NCBI RefSeq assembly: GCF_036417845.1
Contig: NC_089991.1
Span: 11,785,001 to 11,849,000 of the forward strand
DNA: 64,000 bases
Direction of reading: 5' to 3'
DNA from: Apteryx mantelli
Taxonomy: Eukaryota > Chordata > Aves > Apterygiformes > Apterygidae
Position numbers and translations under genes: made by a program. The notes under the pieces were generated by a model. It was not told where the DNA came from, searched no databases, and saw only the letters and a program-made list of their open reading frames with translations. Positions 22,101-35,400 of the stretch are shown piece by piece; within the stretch, counting starts at the first letter, position 1, and each line of letters opens with the position of its first letter.

Positions 22101-25100
22101 CTTTTCTTTATTGTAGATTAAAGTGCAGGATTAAGAATGCAGGTTTGAAGGAAGGACTTATTTTTCCCAAACAGCTGTTAGGGCTTTCAGATGCAAACTT
22201 GCAATATCTTAAGTCTGAACGAACTCATTTTTGCCAGAGTATTTTACTATGGATAATAGTGCTATTGGACTCATGCTGATAGGTAACTAGAAAGTGTGTT
22301 TGCTTCAAACAGGAAAATATCACTTGGAGAATGGGCATCCAGAGCTCTTTCAGCAGCTCATGTTGTGGAAAGGAGATCTGAAGGGCATCCTCCAGGCAGC
22401 TGCTGAGAGGGGAGAGCTGACAGACCAGCTAGTAGCAATTTCGCCCATGGGTATGTTTGTATTTGTGACAAGTAAGCAAATGGAATTAGCTGCCAAGGGT
22501 CACCTCATTCTGATTATTCTGGATTGGAGATATGTTGTTTCTTTAACTGCCTGATGACAAAATTCAAACATAAAACAAATGTAGCTTATTAAGCCCTGGA
22601 TGTTCCCACAAGCACTCTTGGGTTGGAGTAGAAGGGAATAAAGACTGATTTCCTTTGGGACTTCTTACAGGAGCAGGTCCATACTTCCAAGCACAAAATT
22701 GGTACTCTGTAATATATTGCAGTCCTTCTGGCTCGCTGTTGGTTTAAATATGCTTCTAAGTTGTTATTTTACTGATTGTGAAGTCTTACAGTTATGTTGA
22801 AGCCCAAGCTTTGTGGTGTTTTATTGCCTCAGTGACTTGCATTAAAATGGTTAAGAAACAAAAAAACAGTCTGGAGCTGATACATGTTGAAGAAACCAGT
22901 GCTGATGTCAGTCTCACAGAAATCCTTCCAGTTTTAAAACTTTGTCCCTAATGGTATTGCCTTCTCTTTTCCAGTTGGATATCAGGCTTGGGTTTGGACA
23001 GTAGAAGCCTTTGCAAAGCAGCTGTGTTTTCAGGAGCAGTATGTGAAGGCTGCCTCCCACCTCCTGTCCATCCATAAAGTGTATGAGGCTGTTGAGCTCC
23101 TGAAAGTGAACCACTTCTACAGGTTGCTATATATTTTGTTTAGATTGTTGTTGTTTTCAGGCCACGCTAGTGAGTAGCTTTGATTTCACATTTTGGTTGT
23201 GCAGTACTGACATTGTGCTTTAATATCTGCACTGTGGAAGTTGCAGGAGAGTATTTACTGACAACTAATCAACTCTACACACAAGTATGACTTAAAAAAA
23301 CATTATTTACTTACTGTTGCTACATATTAATGCTTAAGGTCATGGTAACTGAAAAAGATTGGGAGGAAACATGCAATTCTTGTTTACTCTAAGTGAGATT
23401 AATAGATTTCCTTTAGAATATTCCCTACGGTGTATTGCACAGCCTGACAGAGGTATTAGCATTTTTGCTTCCTCAAGTGTTGGGTACTTTTACAGTGGGA
23501 GGTGAGCTCTCAGATATAATGACATTAGTTGTCTGATCTAATGAGATAAATCTTCTTTGTTCTTGGGCCTAAAGTACTTGAGGCAGTTTCTTTTTAAATG
23601 TGAAAGAAATGTCATCCATGAAAGGAGAAGGTATTTATTTTTGTATACAGTCAATTAACTTTTCTAACTGGTTTCTCTTATGTGCCTTAGGGAAGCTCTT
23701 GTAATTGCTAAGGCCAGGTTGCGTCCAGAAGATCCAGTCCTAAGGGATCTCTACACCAGCTGGGCAGCTCTTCTAGAGAAAGACGGTCATTATTCCATGG
23801 CCGCCAAATGGTAAGTGTTACTGCAAAAAGGACAGTATTGATTCCACGCCTGAAACAAAGAAAATTCTTGGCTTTGTAGCAGCTGAAATCTGGCAGCTTT
23901 CAGAAGGTGTTCATTAGTTGCCTGAGGTGCTTCCTGAGCCTGATCTCACTAGACCTCTCTAATGTTGGTGGGAAAAGAAGTCCAGGGGGCAGTTCAGAGC
24001 AGAAGGACAACTCACCTACTATGGTAGAGCCACTTCTTTCTGAAGACATTGCTGGAAGTCTTGGAAAATTAGGATAGCAAGACTAAGATTAGGATGTGTA
24101 CAAAAATGCTGTCTGATGTTTTCAACCTTTCTACTGGAAATGTGGCAGAGCACCTTTTTCTCTCGAGCCTCTTTAGGCCTTAGCTAACATCCTAATGACT
24201 GGGTCATCCTTCTCCAGCTTAGTGTTTCATATTTGTGGCTACCAAAATTACTAATAACTCTTGAAATATCTTGGCCTGAAAAAGTCTACTGTGTTTGCTT
24301 GAAGGCTGATTTCAGTTCTCTCTCTCTTTTTCTTTTTTTTCTTTTTCTTCTTTTTTGGTGTTCACACTTCTGAAAGGATTCACCTGAAATCCAGAGAAAT
24401 GCAGTAGTTGATAGGCCAGTATAATTTTTGTCCTCTTGAATCTGTTTATTTAAATTTCTCATCAAAGCTGTGCATGGTTTACATGCCACCAGAGGTTTCA
24501 GTCCAGACCACTAGGCTGAGTGACTGCAGGCTTTCCTTTTGGAGCTTTGCACCAGATCAGGCACCATCTGTCTGATGTAGCCTTTGGTAAGGCAAAGTGA
24601 CAAGAGCTCTGAGAACTTGTGGAAATTACAGATTTATCTTCATTTATATGTTTGTACTAGAACTTCTACAATACAATTTAAAAATGATATCTTAGTACTA
24701 ACCTAAAGCCAATTTGCTTTTATCTCTTTTTAGTTATTTAGGGGCTTCCTCACCCTATGATGCAGTCAAAGTGCTGGCAAAAAAGGGCGATGTGACATCC
24801 CTTAAAACTGCTGCTGAGCTGGCTCTGATATCTGGAGAGGAGGAGTTGTCAGCAACTTTGTCTTTCAGATGTGCCCAAGAGCTGCTGTCATCCAGGAACT
24901 GGGTGGGGGCTCAGGAAGTCCTTCAGCAACAGAAAACTTTATTTGTGAGTCTGGTTCTTTTCTTCTCCCTTTCTCTAGCATTATCTCTCTCCAGATTAAC
25001 TTGATTAACTTGGCAGCCCTTCCCTATGTTAACACTCCACAGGTAGTTTAGTTGAGCTGGTTTTGCCTCAAAATATTCTGCTGGAAGTTTATTGCAATGA

Positions 25101-28100
25101 TGCTGTAAGCAAACATGTCTCTTTGCAGAGGCCGAGGACCTGTAGTGGGGAAGCACGTAGGCCTTATGCTTGTTAGGTAATAATTGGGGATGTAATAACA
25201 TGAAAAAGTGGGAAGGAGTCACAGGCAGAATACAGGAAAATAGAGGAGAGGTATTTGAGAGAGGGGTTTTTTGTTTTAAAAATGTAATTGATGTAGTGCA
25301 GTTTTTTTGTTCTGATTTCTTTTTAAGTATATAATACTGATGTTAAGAAGAAAGGGGTGGACGGAAGTATTCAGTGTTTACATTAAATGAATGAACAAGC
25401 TAATTGTAACTCTGTTACAGCTGTTAGAGACTTAGCCTGGGAACTTGCTTTTGTGTGGACTGAGAAGCAGAAGGTCAGATTAGCTTGTTCTGAGGTTACC
25501 TTCTGGCCTTAGATTCCCAGACTCGATTGGTATTGTCCTTTGATAGCTGCAGTTGTGAAACAAGCTGTCACCAACAAGCTGCTACTAGCCATGATGTTTT
25601 TAAATTTAACCTCCTGTGACCAATAAGGGGTTTTTTCTTTTGGCAATAGCTTAATGCTCTTTTTTCTCTTATTAAAGGGACAAAGACTTGTTTTCTGCCT
25701 TAACGAATTGCTTTGCAAGTGCCTTAGTGAAAGAAATCCATTTGATCGGAAGAGCCCTTCATCTCCTTGTTACCACAGCTGGGAGCTGAACAAAGAGGCC
25801 TCATTTCTTGACATGGTGATGGAAGTCTGGCAGAGTGCATTGGGCATGAACACTGCTGAACAAGCCACATGTGCACGGGAGCAGCTGCGCAATATTGAGT
25901 ACCCTCCTTCAACCAGCAACACACCCTCCAAGCAGGTGATTGGGCTTAGATCTGTTTACGCAGTACACCTTACTGTGGCGTGCGTAGTAAACACAACCGC
26001 TTTGTGGTGTTGTGCCAGCCATTTCTAAGGGACTGGTTTCTGCACCCTGCTGCAGGATGAGGTTATTTCCTAGGAGAGGTGGATAATAAGCAGCTGAGAC
26101 AGCTTGCATAGTTGCCAGTTTGTTTCTGCACAGGGTAAGAACTGACATACGCTGTTCAGTGATGAGCACTGAGATCAATGAGATGTGCTGGCTGGGTGGG
26201 AGTGATTGCATAGCTCAGTGGTCTTGGCAGTGATTCAGTTTTTCACGTAAAATTGTTAGTAGAGACAACTTGTTTTTAAAATACTCTGGAGTTCAGAAGG
26301 TCTGTTCATAGAGCAGTGCTGCTACAGCTATCCTCTCTGACCCTGCTGAGTCACTAACCTTTGATGTACTCGCACTTCTCGCCCACTTCCTAGGACACAT
26401 ACAAGCCCAGCTGCTGATTTTACAATGGCAAGTAACGCTAAAGAACTTTGGTCTCCTGCACAAAGGAGAGTATGTAAACTGCATCCTTGTTAAAATGGCT
26501 TTTGGTGAAGTCATGTGCCTCTGGGCTTTTCCACAATGGTAGTAACTTGTGAATCATTCATACTTTGCAGTGAAGCTATTAATCATGCTCTTGCTGCTTC
26601 CTGTAGCTGCTTTTCCATATCTCCCATGACCTGACCCTTGCGACACTGAGCTATCAGACTGCTACATGGGATGAGGCAGTGAAAAGTATTCTTGGAGCTG
26701 TGACTCGCAGTTATGATGCTGGTAATTTCACTCTGATGCAAGAGATCTGCAGTATCCTCCTTCCTGAAGGTAAGGCTCTTCTTGCTATCTCCTGGTACTG
26801 ACAAATAGGGGGATCTTCCTTGTGAGCAGTTATGTGTCCATTAACTCTAAATTTACTAGGCATAATAACCTTTGGAAGGAGTAAGACATTCCCATGGGAG
26901 CCTATGACTCTTAGCAGTGTACTGCTTCCATGCCAAGTCTATGTCACTTAACTGTCAGCGGAGTTTGGCTACTGCAAGGACTGTTGAGTGATCAAAATTC
27001 CTGACTGTGGAAGGAAGCTCACCAGTGTCATTTGCCTTCAGAGTATGCAGTGCAGATGTCTTGTGGCTCTTGATCATGTGAATATCCTGATGTGCAGTTT
27101 AGGATCAAGGAAGTTTCCTGTGAATGATGGGAACATGCAGTCTTGTGCTAGCTAGAACAGAGCATTGCATTTAGAAAGATGCCCATCTTTCCTTTTCTGC
27201 TACCTGCACCCCTCTGCCAATGTCAGAGTAAATCTCTATTCTCGGTCTCCAAGACAGCCGATTCACTTACCAGATCTGGTCTTTGTCAGTCCTTATAACC
27301 TATTTTGATTCCTTTTTGCGTTATTAGGCTGTGATAACCTGAGACAGAAACTGGACAGCACAGATTCACAGAGCATGGATGCTTGCAGAAGTTTAGAGGG
27401 CTTTGTGGCTTATGGACTGCTGTATGACCTGTGGTGGAATCCGCCCAAAGATCATCTTGTGAAAGACTTGCAGAAGGCTGTCTTGGATCCTGTGCTGTGT
27501 CCGAGTGAGAAGACAGTTCTTGAACAGAGTTACATTTCAGGTTGCTTTTCCCCTGAAGAAACTGCTGATCAATGTGTAGTTGAGATGGATGAAAACCTTC
27601 ACGTTACAACTGAACTTCATAGGTGTGAGACAGAAAGTGACTCAAGAGCTAGCTCAGTGGATTTGGAAGACAGACAGTCAAAATTGAGTGGCTGCAAGGT
27701 GCTTCTTTCAGAAGTGATTGCTGCTTTGCAGAGTACCCAGAGAGATATAGCAGAGGTCCAGCAGATTTTAGCAGAGATGATCCGGCAGCATCAGAGGAAC
27801 AATCTCCAGGGAAGCACAAATGGAAGTACACAGGAAAGCAAGCTGCAGCAGAGCTCAGAGACTGAATCAGACAAGCCATGCTCTGGCAGCAACCAGATGA
27901 AGTGGTAAGTTTTGGAACGTGAAGGAATGGATTGAAGTGTTGCTTTATGATTTTGTGTTTGTGAAGCAGATTTGCTGTTTAGCTCAGATTCACTCTACTC
28001 TCAAGTTTATCACCCAGAGACACTTCAACATATAGCTCTTTTGTTTCCCCTGAGCTGAACCACCATATGCTTAAACTTACTATAGCTAAATAACTCTGAT

Positions 28101-29385
28101 GCACAGGGTGTGTTGATACGGTGAACAAACAAAGCAATTTGAAAAGGTGAAGATAATGAAAAGGACAAGCACGATATAAGAGTTGTTTCTTTGTTGAACA
28201 ATTCTTTGGGTCATTGGCAAGAAAGAGCTAGAGGGTATAACATTTGTCTAACATTCTGTTCGCAGCAGAGTAGGGAGCCTGTGCAGTCATTTAAGCAAAA
28301 CAGTTACTCATGACAGCTGCTCTTTTTTTGACAGTAAAGCTGAAGTAAAGGAACCAATTACCCTCCCTGAGCTAACGAAGCAGCTTCTAAAAGCAAACCA
28401 GAAGCTAGCAGAATTTCCAGACAGCTTAAAGGTGAGTTTTCAGAAGAGGTGTTGTGGTTCTGAACAAAGACAGTCTTTTTGTCCTTTGTGCTGGAACGGA
28501 TGATAAGGGCAGCGGCATCATATAATCCCTTTTATACAGAAAGCAAAGAGGGGTGACTTTTTGTGTCACAGTTAAACTTTCAGTTTATAAGATAAAGGTG
28601 CCTTACTACTATCTTGGTGCTGGCAGTGTAGATGCAGGCTGGCTGATAGAGGTAAGCAGAGACATCCTCCTTTCCCTGAACTGATTCTGTGGTGATTTTG
28701 AGAGACAATTAACACAGGGTGTGGGGGTCCAACTGGTGCAGTTTTTGCTTCACATATGTCTTAATGCAGTTGGAAAGTGTAGATGCCACATGGGAGAACC
28801 TGGTGGAATATTCCAGCATAAATCTCTCCTATGCATTTTAAAAATAATCCCTTGCTATTTATGACAATTATGTACACAAAAACAATTTTGATAGCGAATT
28901 TAAGAACTTAAGGTATAACATGGCCTATATGGATTAGGAACTGTAGAAACTACTGAAAAGAGTCAAGTGCTTGAAAACCATATCTCCAGGCTGTTTCATT
29001 TCCTCCCTTCTCTAGTCTATAATAAAACTAGAGGTATTCATACTGTTAGAGCAAGAAGGAGCAAACTTGGTTAAACATGAACTAATTCAATAGAAGGAGA
29101 GAGCAAATGCATCTGACCCATGGTTTACTCTTCCAAAGTTATTGTAAAGCAGAGCTGGCCACTTGAATACGTTGCAGATGAACATTCTGATTGAAAATAA
29201 CAAGTATCACCTTACATTTCTTCTTGCAGGCCTTTCCTTTCCCTGACGTGCTGGAGTGCTGTCTTGTACTCCTTCACATTGGAGCCGAGTGTCCTCCTGA
29301 ACTACACGAACAGGCGTTGGACCTTCTTAGGAAACACAGCTGTGCTAACGTTTATGAAAAGGCTGGCAGGAAGTTCTTGATCTGA
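10114..29385 (+). CDS. GEMIN5: Gem-associated protein 5, snRNA-binding SMN complex subunit
   Basis: GEMIN5 recognises the cap and Sm site of pre-snRNAs for the cytoplasmic SMN complex and also binds ribosomes and mRNA. The 28 coding exons are in phase throughout: 10114-10261, 10536-10690, 11402-11583, 12387-12538, 12769-12888, 13597-13729, 14204-14363, 15012-15224, 15955-16040, 16718-16812, 17470-17606, 18207-18280, 18752-18933, 19047-19186, 19793-19964, 20228-20455, 20950-21063, 21518-21646, 21919-22014, 22313-22450, 22975-23122, 23691-23810, 24734-24944, 25678-25935, 26607-26769, 27328-27904, 28335-28431, 29230-29385. They give 1527 residues (human: 1508). Residues 1 to about 720 form the double WD40 propeller, with NWY at 12-14 matching the human RNA-binding Trp-Tyr. 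A lysine-rich linker follows (about 730-850), then the helical TPR-like dimerisation region (about 865-1115), then a C-terminal region with a coiled coil near 1370-1410 ([15 protein letters not shown]) and [14 protein letters not shown] near the end. The donor of exon 21 is weak (GTTGCT). Confidence 0.97.
10396..10476 (+). repeat. G-rich minisatellite-like tract in GEMIN5 intron 1
   Basis: About 80 bases are built of GGGGCC, GGGACC and GGGGGGAGCC units, including GGGGCCGGGGCCGGGG at 10417-10432. Many runs of four or more G on the sense strand make G-quadruplex formation likely. It lies fully inside intron 1 (10262-10535). Confidence 0.75.
13010..13065. repeat. 28-bp tandem duplication in GEMIN5 intron 5
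   Basis: Two adjoining 28-base copies (13010-13037 and 13038-13065) differ at one base (C/T, at 13020 and 13048). It lies mid-intron, away from splice sites, and looks like a recent local duplication with no evident function. Confidence 0.85.
13329..13362 (+). repeat. Purine (GA-rich) tract in GEMIN5 intron 5
   Basis: Thirty-four bases of only A and G, mostly GGA and GGGA units. Simple sequence that could form a triplex; no other feature is seen. Confidence 0.7.
14044..14152 (+). repeat. GT/TA microsatellite cluster in GEMIN5 intron 6
   Basis: Impure GT repeats run into a TATATATATA block (14044-14072), and two further TA-rich blocks follow (14121-14133 and 14142-14152). The cluster ends about 50 bases before the exon 7 acceptor at 14203. 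Confidence 0.7.
24316..24356 (+). repeat. Pyrimidine tract in GEMIN5 intron 22
   Basis: Forty-one bases of C and T only. It resembles a strong polypyrimidine tract, but no exon follows within the expected distance, so it is treated as simple sequence about 380 bp before the true exon 23. Confidence 0.65.
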
Positions 29386-29875
29386 CATTTTGAGACCAGG
29401 CTGTCTCCCTTGTGCTGTCCACAGCTACTTAACACCAAGGCTGTTCTTTCTTCAAGTGAAAACTTGTTTCAATGGATGTGGTAATTGTTGAAGACTATTG
29501 TTCTGGATAAAATTACAAAAAAAATCAGGTTTATATACAGACTCTCATGGTCATCCACTGCTACTACTAAATAAGATTGTGCCCGAAAATAGAAAAGCAG
29601 TAGATTGTGGCCTTGAACTGTATACAGGATTTTTGTATAGTTTTTTTTTTTTTTTTAATTTGTGGGAAGTTATGCCAAGGGACACTCTTGGAATTTACCT
29701 GCAACAGAAGGAGTTTTAAGCAGTTACATCAGTCTTTCAGCAGAGGAAAAGTTGTAGCTGCCCTCTGGAAAAATAATGGTTTCTTTAAGCAGTCTGACGT
29801 TTAAGCCAGTATTGTTCTTGCAAGTATTGTGAATTTATTTTTGTTCTTTAAATAAAAGTCTTCTACAGCTAGGTA
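29386..29875 (+). other. GEMIN5: GEMIN5 3'UTR
   Basis: The untranslated tail runs from the stop codon at 29383-29385 to about 20 bases past the AATAAA at 29851-29856. It holds a 16-base T run near 29641. A hexamer of opposite polarity (TTTATT, 29834-29839) lies just before, which could serve minus-strand read-through from CNOT8. The end point is an estimate. Confidence 0.7.
29851..29856 (+). terminator. GEMIN5: Poly(A) signal of GEMIN5
   Basis: AATAAA, 465 bases after the stop codon and the first canonical hexamer in the 3'UTR. Cleavage is expected 15-25 bases downstream. Confidence 0.75.
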
Positions 29876-29879
29876 TTAG

Positions 29880-31190
29880 CATTTAATTTGACGGATGGAA
29901 ATTAGTGTCTATCACTCATTTAAAAAGTCCTTTTTTTGTTAAGTACAGCATAAATTTAACTCAGTAGATAAAAAAAATGGGGATGTGCTTAGCTTTGTGT
30001 GATAAAGCCAAGCTCACAACGTAAAAGGGAAGGCAAGATTTGTTACAGTTATCAAGCATGACTAGCAAGAGTAAGAGATTTAAGTGAAGAAAACTGAAAG
30101 TCCCTGTTTCTGGGGATATCCACAGCCAAACAAAATGCTTTTTGCTATAGTGATGGTAAATTTTAGCTTGTTCTAGGCAACAGGTAGTATCAAGTTCTGT
30201 AGGACTGTTGCTATTCTGGAAGTGTCAAAATTGACACCAGCTTCTGAATTCTTGAAAATGCAACAGTATGACCAGTCTTGCAGCTTACTGAAGGCTTTGC
30301 CTGTCTTAATAGAAAAATTAAGTCTTCCTGGAAGAGCAAAGGCAAGCAAGGCTGCAAAAGCCTTAGTGAACATAGCATCTATCTTAGTAATTTCTAGCAG
30401 CAGCTTTTTAAATACAGGAGAAACGTTCACATTAGGATATGGCCATGAGCTCAGAAGGCTGAATTGAGAAAGCTGACAGGCACAAAATAGACGACTGTTT
30501 TCAAAAAAAAAAAAAAAAAAAAAGTAGGAGAGATGGTGGATTTAGATCAAGAACTGTTCCAGGTCATTTAACCAAAATGCAGACTTGATACCAATACCTG
30601 ATACAGATACTGCCGCAGACTAAAAGTAAAGCTTCAAAGCAACTTGAATAGCAGTAGGTAAAAGCTGGTGGTTATACCCAAAGAAGATCCTTCTGTCGAT
30701 GTGTTAAAGAGTCTGGTGAGCCTTTTCCACTAACTTGTGGAGTTTGCTAAATTTTGTACAAAGTACCTGAAAACCAGGAGGGGGAGCTACTGCTTAACCA
30801 AGCAGCTCTCATCACCTAAGGGAACACCACCACTGTTCAGATGAAGCAGGAAAACTTGACACAGGACAGATGAGCAAAATGGATTTGTCACCTTACAGAA
30901 CAAAGCTGCACTGACAGAACACTGCCTTGACATTGCTAGCTGTGCTGAGAGAAGAGCAGGAAGAGAATACAAGATTAGTCACTCAAAGAGATTTAAACAC
31001 AACTTTAGTCAGCTGCTGTACAATAAGCTTAAGAACAGATTTTACTAAGAACTGCCCTAGTAGCACATCATAAACCCTAAGAAGAGAATGAAGCTTAAAT
31101 ATGTTCTCCTCTTTAAGATTCAGGCACCTCTCTAATTCAGATTTCAAGTCCTGAACTTTGGGGATTTTAGTGCTATATGGAAAATCCAAA
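29880..31190. other. Spacer between convergent GEMIN5 and CNOT8 3' ends
   Basis: About 1.3 kb with no recognisable gene. An 81-codon open frame (30222-30467, plus strand) has no similarity that I recognise. An uninterrupted run of 21 A lies at 30503-30523. The frame shortly before an A-run is noted as a weak retrocopy candidate among the findings. Otherwise I see only AT-rich sequence. Confidence 0.55.
30503..30523 (+). repeat. A21 homopolymer
   Basis: The longest mononucleotide run in the window. It could be simple sequence or the tail of a retroposed copy. No target-site duplication was identified. Confidence 0.8.
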
Positions 31191-31194
31191 ACAA

Positions 31195-32427
31195 GGCCTG
31201 GTTTAAAAAAATTTATTTTACAAAAATTAAAAACAAGTAGTATTTACAAGCATTTTAAATACCAGCCTTAAACCTTAACTCCTAATAATGAATTGTTTAA
31301 GCTTCTTTAAAATGCAAGACAAAGTCAAAATTTTAAGTTTGCCATGTCCAAAAGGGTTGGGTTTTTTTTTCTTTTCTTTTTTTTAAGAAATGTCATTACA
31401 GACCTGTTGAAAATAATGTACTAATTAATAGAATAGCTTGTTTTTTTAAAAAAGTCAGAATCCCAAGTTGTTCTTTCATCCTCTGGCTACTTTTCAGATT
31501 TTTATAATGAAGAGAAAAGGACTTTTGTTAGTTGTTAAACATGTAGCAAAAATTAGGGGCTGGAGAAGGGGGAGGGGAAAGAGGGAGAAATACTTATCTG
31601 TCTGCTGAGTTACTTGTGTTGCAATGAGAAGAACAAAATTTGTATGCCAAGTTGAAGAGCAGCGAAGTCAGAATATTGGTCCAGTCCCCTGTCAAAAGGT
31701 CCTCTAGCAAAGGTGAACTGCTAGGCTCTCTTAATCTATTCCAGAACAGTTTATTAATACCCGTAAGACCTAAGCTGAGGCTCAGTATAGGTCAAACCTG
31801 TACCATACAGAATTAGAAGCTATGCAGCTGATCAAATCAGCTCCATATATCCGTTCTCACTGTTGTTAAAGCAAATCTCTGAATATTTTTAGCTGCAAGG
31901 ATTATTTTTAATGTCATCCTTTCCCAAACCTCCGCAGTGATCAAAGGGAGCAATATCCACAGACTACACAAAGATAAAAATAAGCAAAACATGAGGTGAA
32001 GCTGTCACCCTCACAACATGCAGAAGTTTTAAAATAAGCTTCCTAAAGCACAATTTGCAAGTTTGTGTGCGTGTCTGTGTCCGATTTCACTGGATTTCCA
32101 GACCCTTAGCTTTACTGAACACTCTACCGTTAAGTCTTCCTTGCAGGTTCTGTACAGTATAAAGAGGAAAAAACAGAGGTATACACAATAGTTTGTCTCT
32201 TGCCCTTGGTATTAAAAAGATGGCAAGCCACCAATGCTGGCATTAGGAATTCAGTCAACTCCCTTCTTGGTTTCAGATGAAGATGCAGCTTTTCTCTTCA
32301 GCAAAACTGTAGGCCTTCTGCAGACTGTATACTGTAGATGCCTTTTGTTTGAGACACTGTTAGGGAAAATGGTTGAGGACAGCAGCTGCCAGTATGGGAA
32401 CCGTGTTCTGCTGAGGGGTTCCACTTA
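31195..32427 (-). other. CNOT8: CNOT8 3'UTR
   Basis: About 1.23 kb of untranslated sequence after the TGA at 32430-32428, ending shortly after the minus-strand AATAAA at 31217-31212. The distal part is rich in A and T. Its 3' end faces that of GEMIN5 across about 1.3 kb. The end point is inferred from the hexamer. Confidence 0.7.
31212..31217 (-). terminator. CNOT8: Poly(A) signal of CNOT8
   Basis: TTTATT on the plus strand, AATAAA in the CNOT8 sense, about 1.2 kb after the stop codon. Cleavage is expected near 31190-31197. Confidence 0.65.
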
Positions 32428-35400
32428 TCACGGCTGCATGTTGTTGATAATAGCCAAAATGCTCATCTTCTCTTGGGCTGAGTCCACATCTTCATTTTGT
32501 TTCTGAGCCACTCCTGTGCCAAGGCCATAGAGCCGCCCACAATACTTTGCATCATCGATCGTATCCTCAAAAAACAACTGTAGAGAAAGAAAAAAGGAAA
32601 AAAATGGGCATTGTTTAATTGTGCCTCTTAATCAGAAAGCACCTAACGTTAATTAAACAGGTAATTTGAGGTCAGCCACCTCTAAGATGCAGCATGGGAA
32701 TTTAAATAAGCACAAGAAAGAGGAGTAAATGAAGAAAGTCTGTGCCAGTATCAACACTTCTATGACTGACACTTTGAAGTTGAGCTACCATAAGGCTCAA
32801 AATACAAACAAAAAACCCCCAACATTGTGTGTGTTGACATCTGTGGACAGAGCATGGAGAAAGAAGAATCAAAACAGGAACTACGGCCCTCTTGTCTTGC
32901 TGCTGAAAGAAGAGGAATACAGCACTACCTCTTTCATTCTGAAGAATGCCATTCCTGTGAGCAGAGAGTCTGATCCTGCCTGGTGTTGTCGCCCAATTCG
33001 CTGCAAATCTAGCTGATCTGCCACTTCTTGAAGGCCGCCCTGCAATCAGAACAGAACAGACTTTATTTCCTAAAATCCATCTCTTACCAAAACTGTCACA
33101 TGCCACGCTTCTCCAGAACGCTGAGTGCAAATATGGCTCTTAAGATGAATTGATGCAGATTCCAGCAGTACTGGCACACCAGCTGAGTGATAACACTGCT
33201 GTAAATATTGTTCAAGAACATCATATATATACACACACTTGTGAAATTCTGGTACCTTGATTTCCTACTGCAGATACCCAAGATGACTGTAGATATATTC
33301 ATAAGTTACAGATGCTGGACCTTTCCCTCCCTTTCAAACAAGTCTGTGATTCAGTAGATAAATTACTTTCACCTTCTGAGCGTTCTACCAGTTAATCAAG
33401 CCATGCAATAATTCATTTCAAAAGAAGTGCTTCACCTTGCACAGGGAAGACAAGCATGCGGAATTTCAACTGGCCTCCGAAATCACTGATATGCAAACTG
33501 GAAGGTTATGGGAACGTCCCCTATGCAACATGCATATTGATAAGTCTAGAACTGAGGAGGCAGTATCTGTTAGATATAAACTTATAGGTGCCTACATGTG
33601 ACTTTTAGCTTTTATACACATTCCAGCTTTAATAGACTTGATATATGCAGCAGTTCCGTCATTTGGTTTACTGCTCATTTAGTGTTAACGCCCATTTATT
33701 ACTATGGGCCTGCTGGGGAGATGCAAGTACCTTGAGATTTTTGCAGCTCTTCATTAGGTACTTTACATCATAGATAGATGGGAAAAAAAGGTTCAAGATA
33801 TGGAAAAACTCATGTTCCTCTTCTGGTAACCTGGAATCTGTCAGCAGCTTCACCATGTAGCCAAAGTCATAACCACTGAAAACAAAAACATACAGAAGCC
33901 AGATAAATAGGCAACAGCTATATTCAGTGGCCTTATCACATTTTTCACAAGAATTTTATATGCTATAGCTTTCAAACCTTAACATTTTTAGCTGTTTACA
34001 AAACTCTTGTAGATTAGAGTCAGGATTCATCTTGACCATCTATCTCAATGTAGGACTTTTGACTGCTTCCCTGTGTGCCTCCACTAACCTCTTACAGAAC
34101 ATCTATGCTGTTGGGAAGAACAGACTTTTCTTCTCAACACTGCAAATTTCTGTAGCTATGGGCAACACGGGAAGCAGGAAATCCTAGGAGTATCTGTTGC
34201 CACCTCCTCCTCTTCCCTCCAGTCCTTTCACTTGCAAGGATATCAAAGACATAAGAGGCTTTGTAATCAAATTGCTTAAAATGCTACAAGAAAGACACCT
34301 CCACTACACAGATTTCTTCCCCTATACATAAACATAAGGCAAAAACTGAAATGAACAACAATGTTGTAAGTAAGAAACAAAAACCCTACTTTACAATACA
34401 CAGAAGTAAGTGTAGAAATCATATTTCAACTTGTTAACAACTGTTTCCATAGAGAAAGATTGTAAGAGTCAAAGAAAGGATCTGCAAGCAATGCATACAC
34501 AAAAGTCAGGCCACAGGAAGTGCAAATACAAAACAAAGTGCCAACCGTCCTTACTTCTTAAACTTAGCCTTAGCATCCTTAAAGAATTGCAGAGCTGCTA
34601 ATTCCTCTCCTTAAAACCTGTGTCAGTCTCCATGGACAAAAGAAGGAGTATTTCAATCAACAAGAGACTTCTCACTTTATAGTGTCAGTGACCCTCTCGG
34701 ACCTACCTGTGAAACGACAGCCATTTCACGCTGTCACTAAGGACGACCCCGGAAGTCATAAGCAACTCAGCAAAATGCAGAGTATCGATCCCTTCTTCTT
34801 CATGCTTCTGGAACTGCAGCCCAGAGCTCGCAAGCAGGTCTATGGAATCCTGAGAGTACATATCCTCCCTGAAAGGGAAAGGCAGCTTCGCACTCAAGAT
34901 ACTAACAAGGCAAGCTCATTTCAGAAAAATGCCCCATGTGCTTTATTTCAAACCACCAGTGACCCGTAAGGCCATCTCTGGGTTCCATGTTTGTCTCTAG
35001 AAATTCATATCAAATCAGTTTTCTTAATACTGTTACTGCAACCTAAACTATTCTTAGCAATCTATTCTGCAATTTAAACCAGTTAATAATCCTATTGTTA
35101 GTGCAAATTCCAAAGAATACACCTCCATAGAACTGAAGGGCATTCTGAACAATATTGCTGGCACAAGGCAGAAGTACCACATGACAGCACAGAGAAAAGG
35201 GAAGTTGTCCTGAACGGGAAGAGATGCAACTCTAAAGCAGCAAGCGTCATTGCTGCCTACATTTTTCCTTTTCACATCACAGCCTTATCTTCATCTCCGA
35301 TTCCATCTTTGGGAGTGGAAAAAATTGCATACTACTTTGCTTTTCAAACATGACTAAGGAAGTAAGACTGGAATGAGTGATGATGATATGCTTGGTGGAG

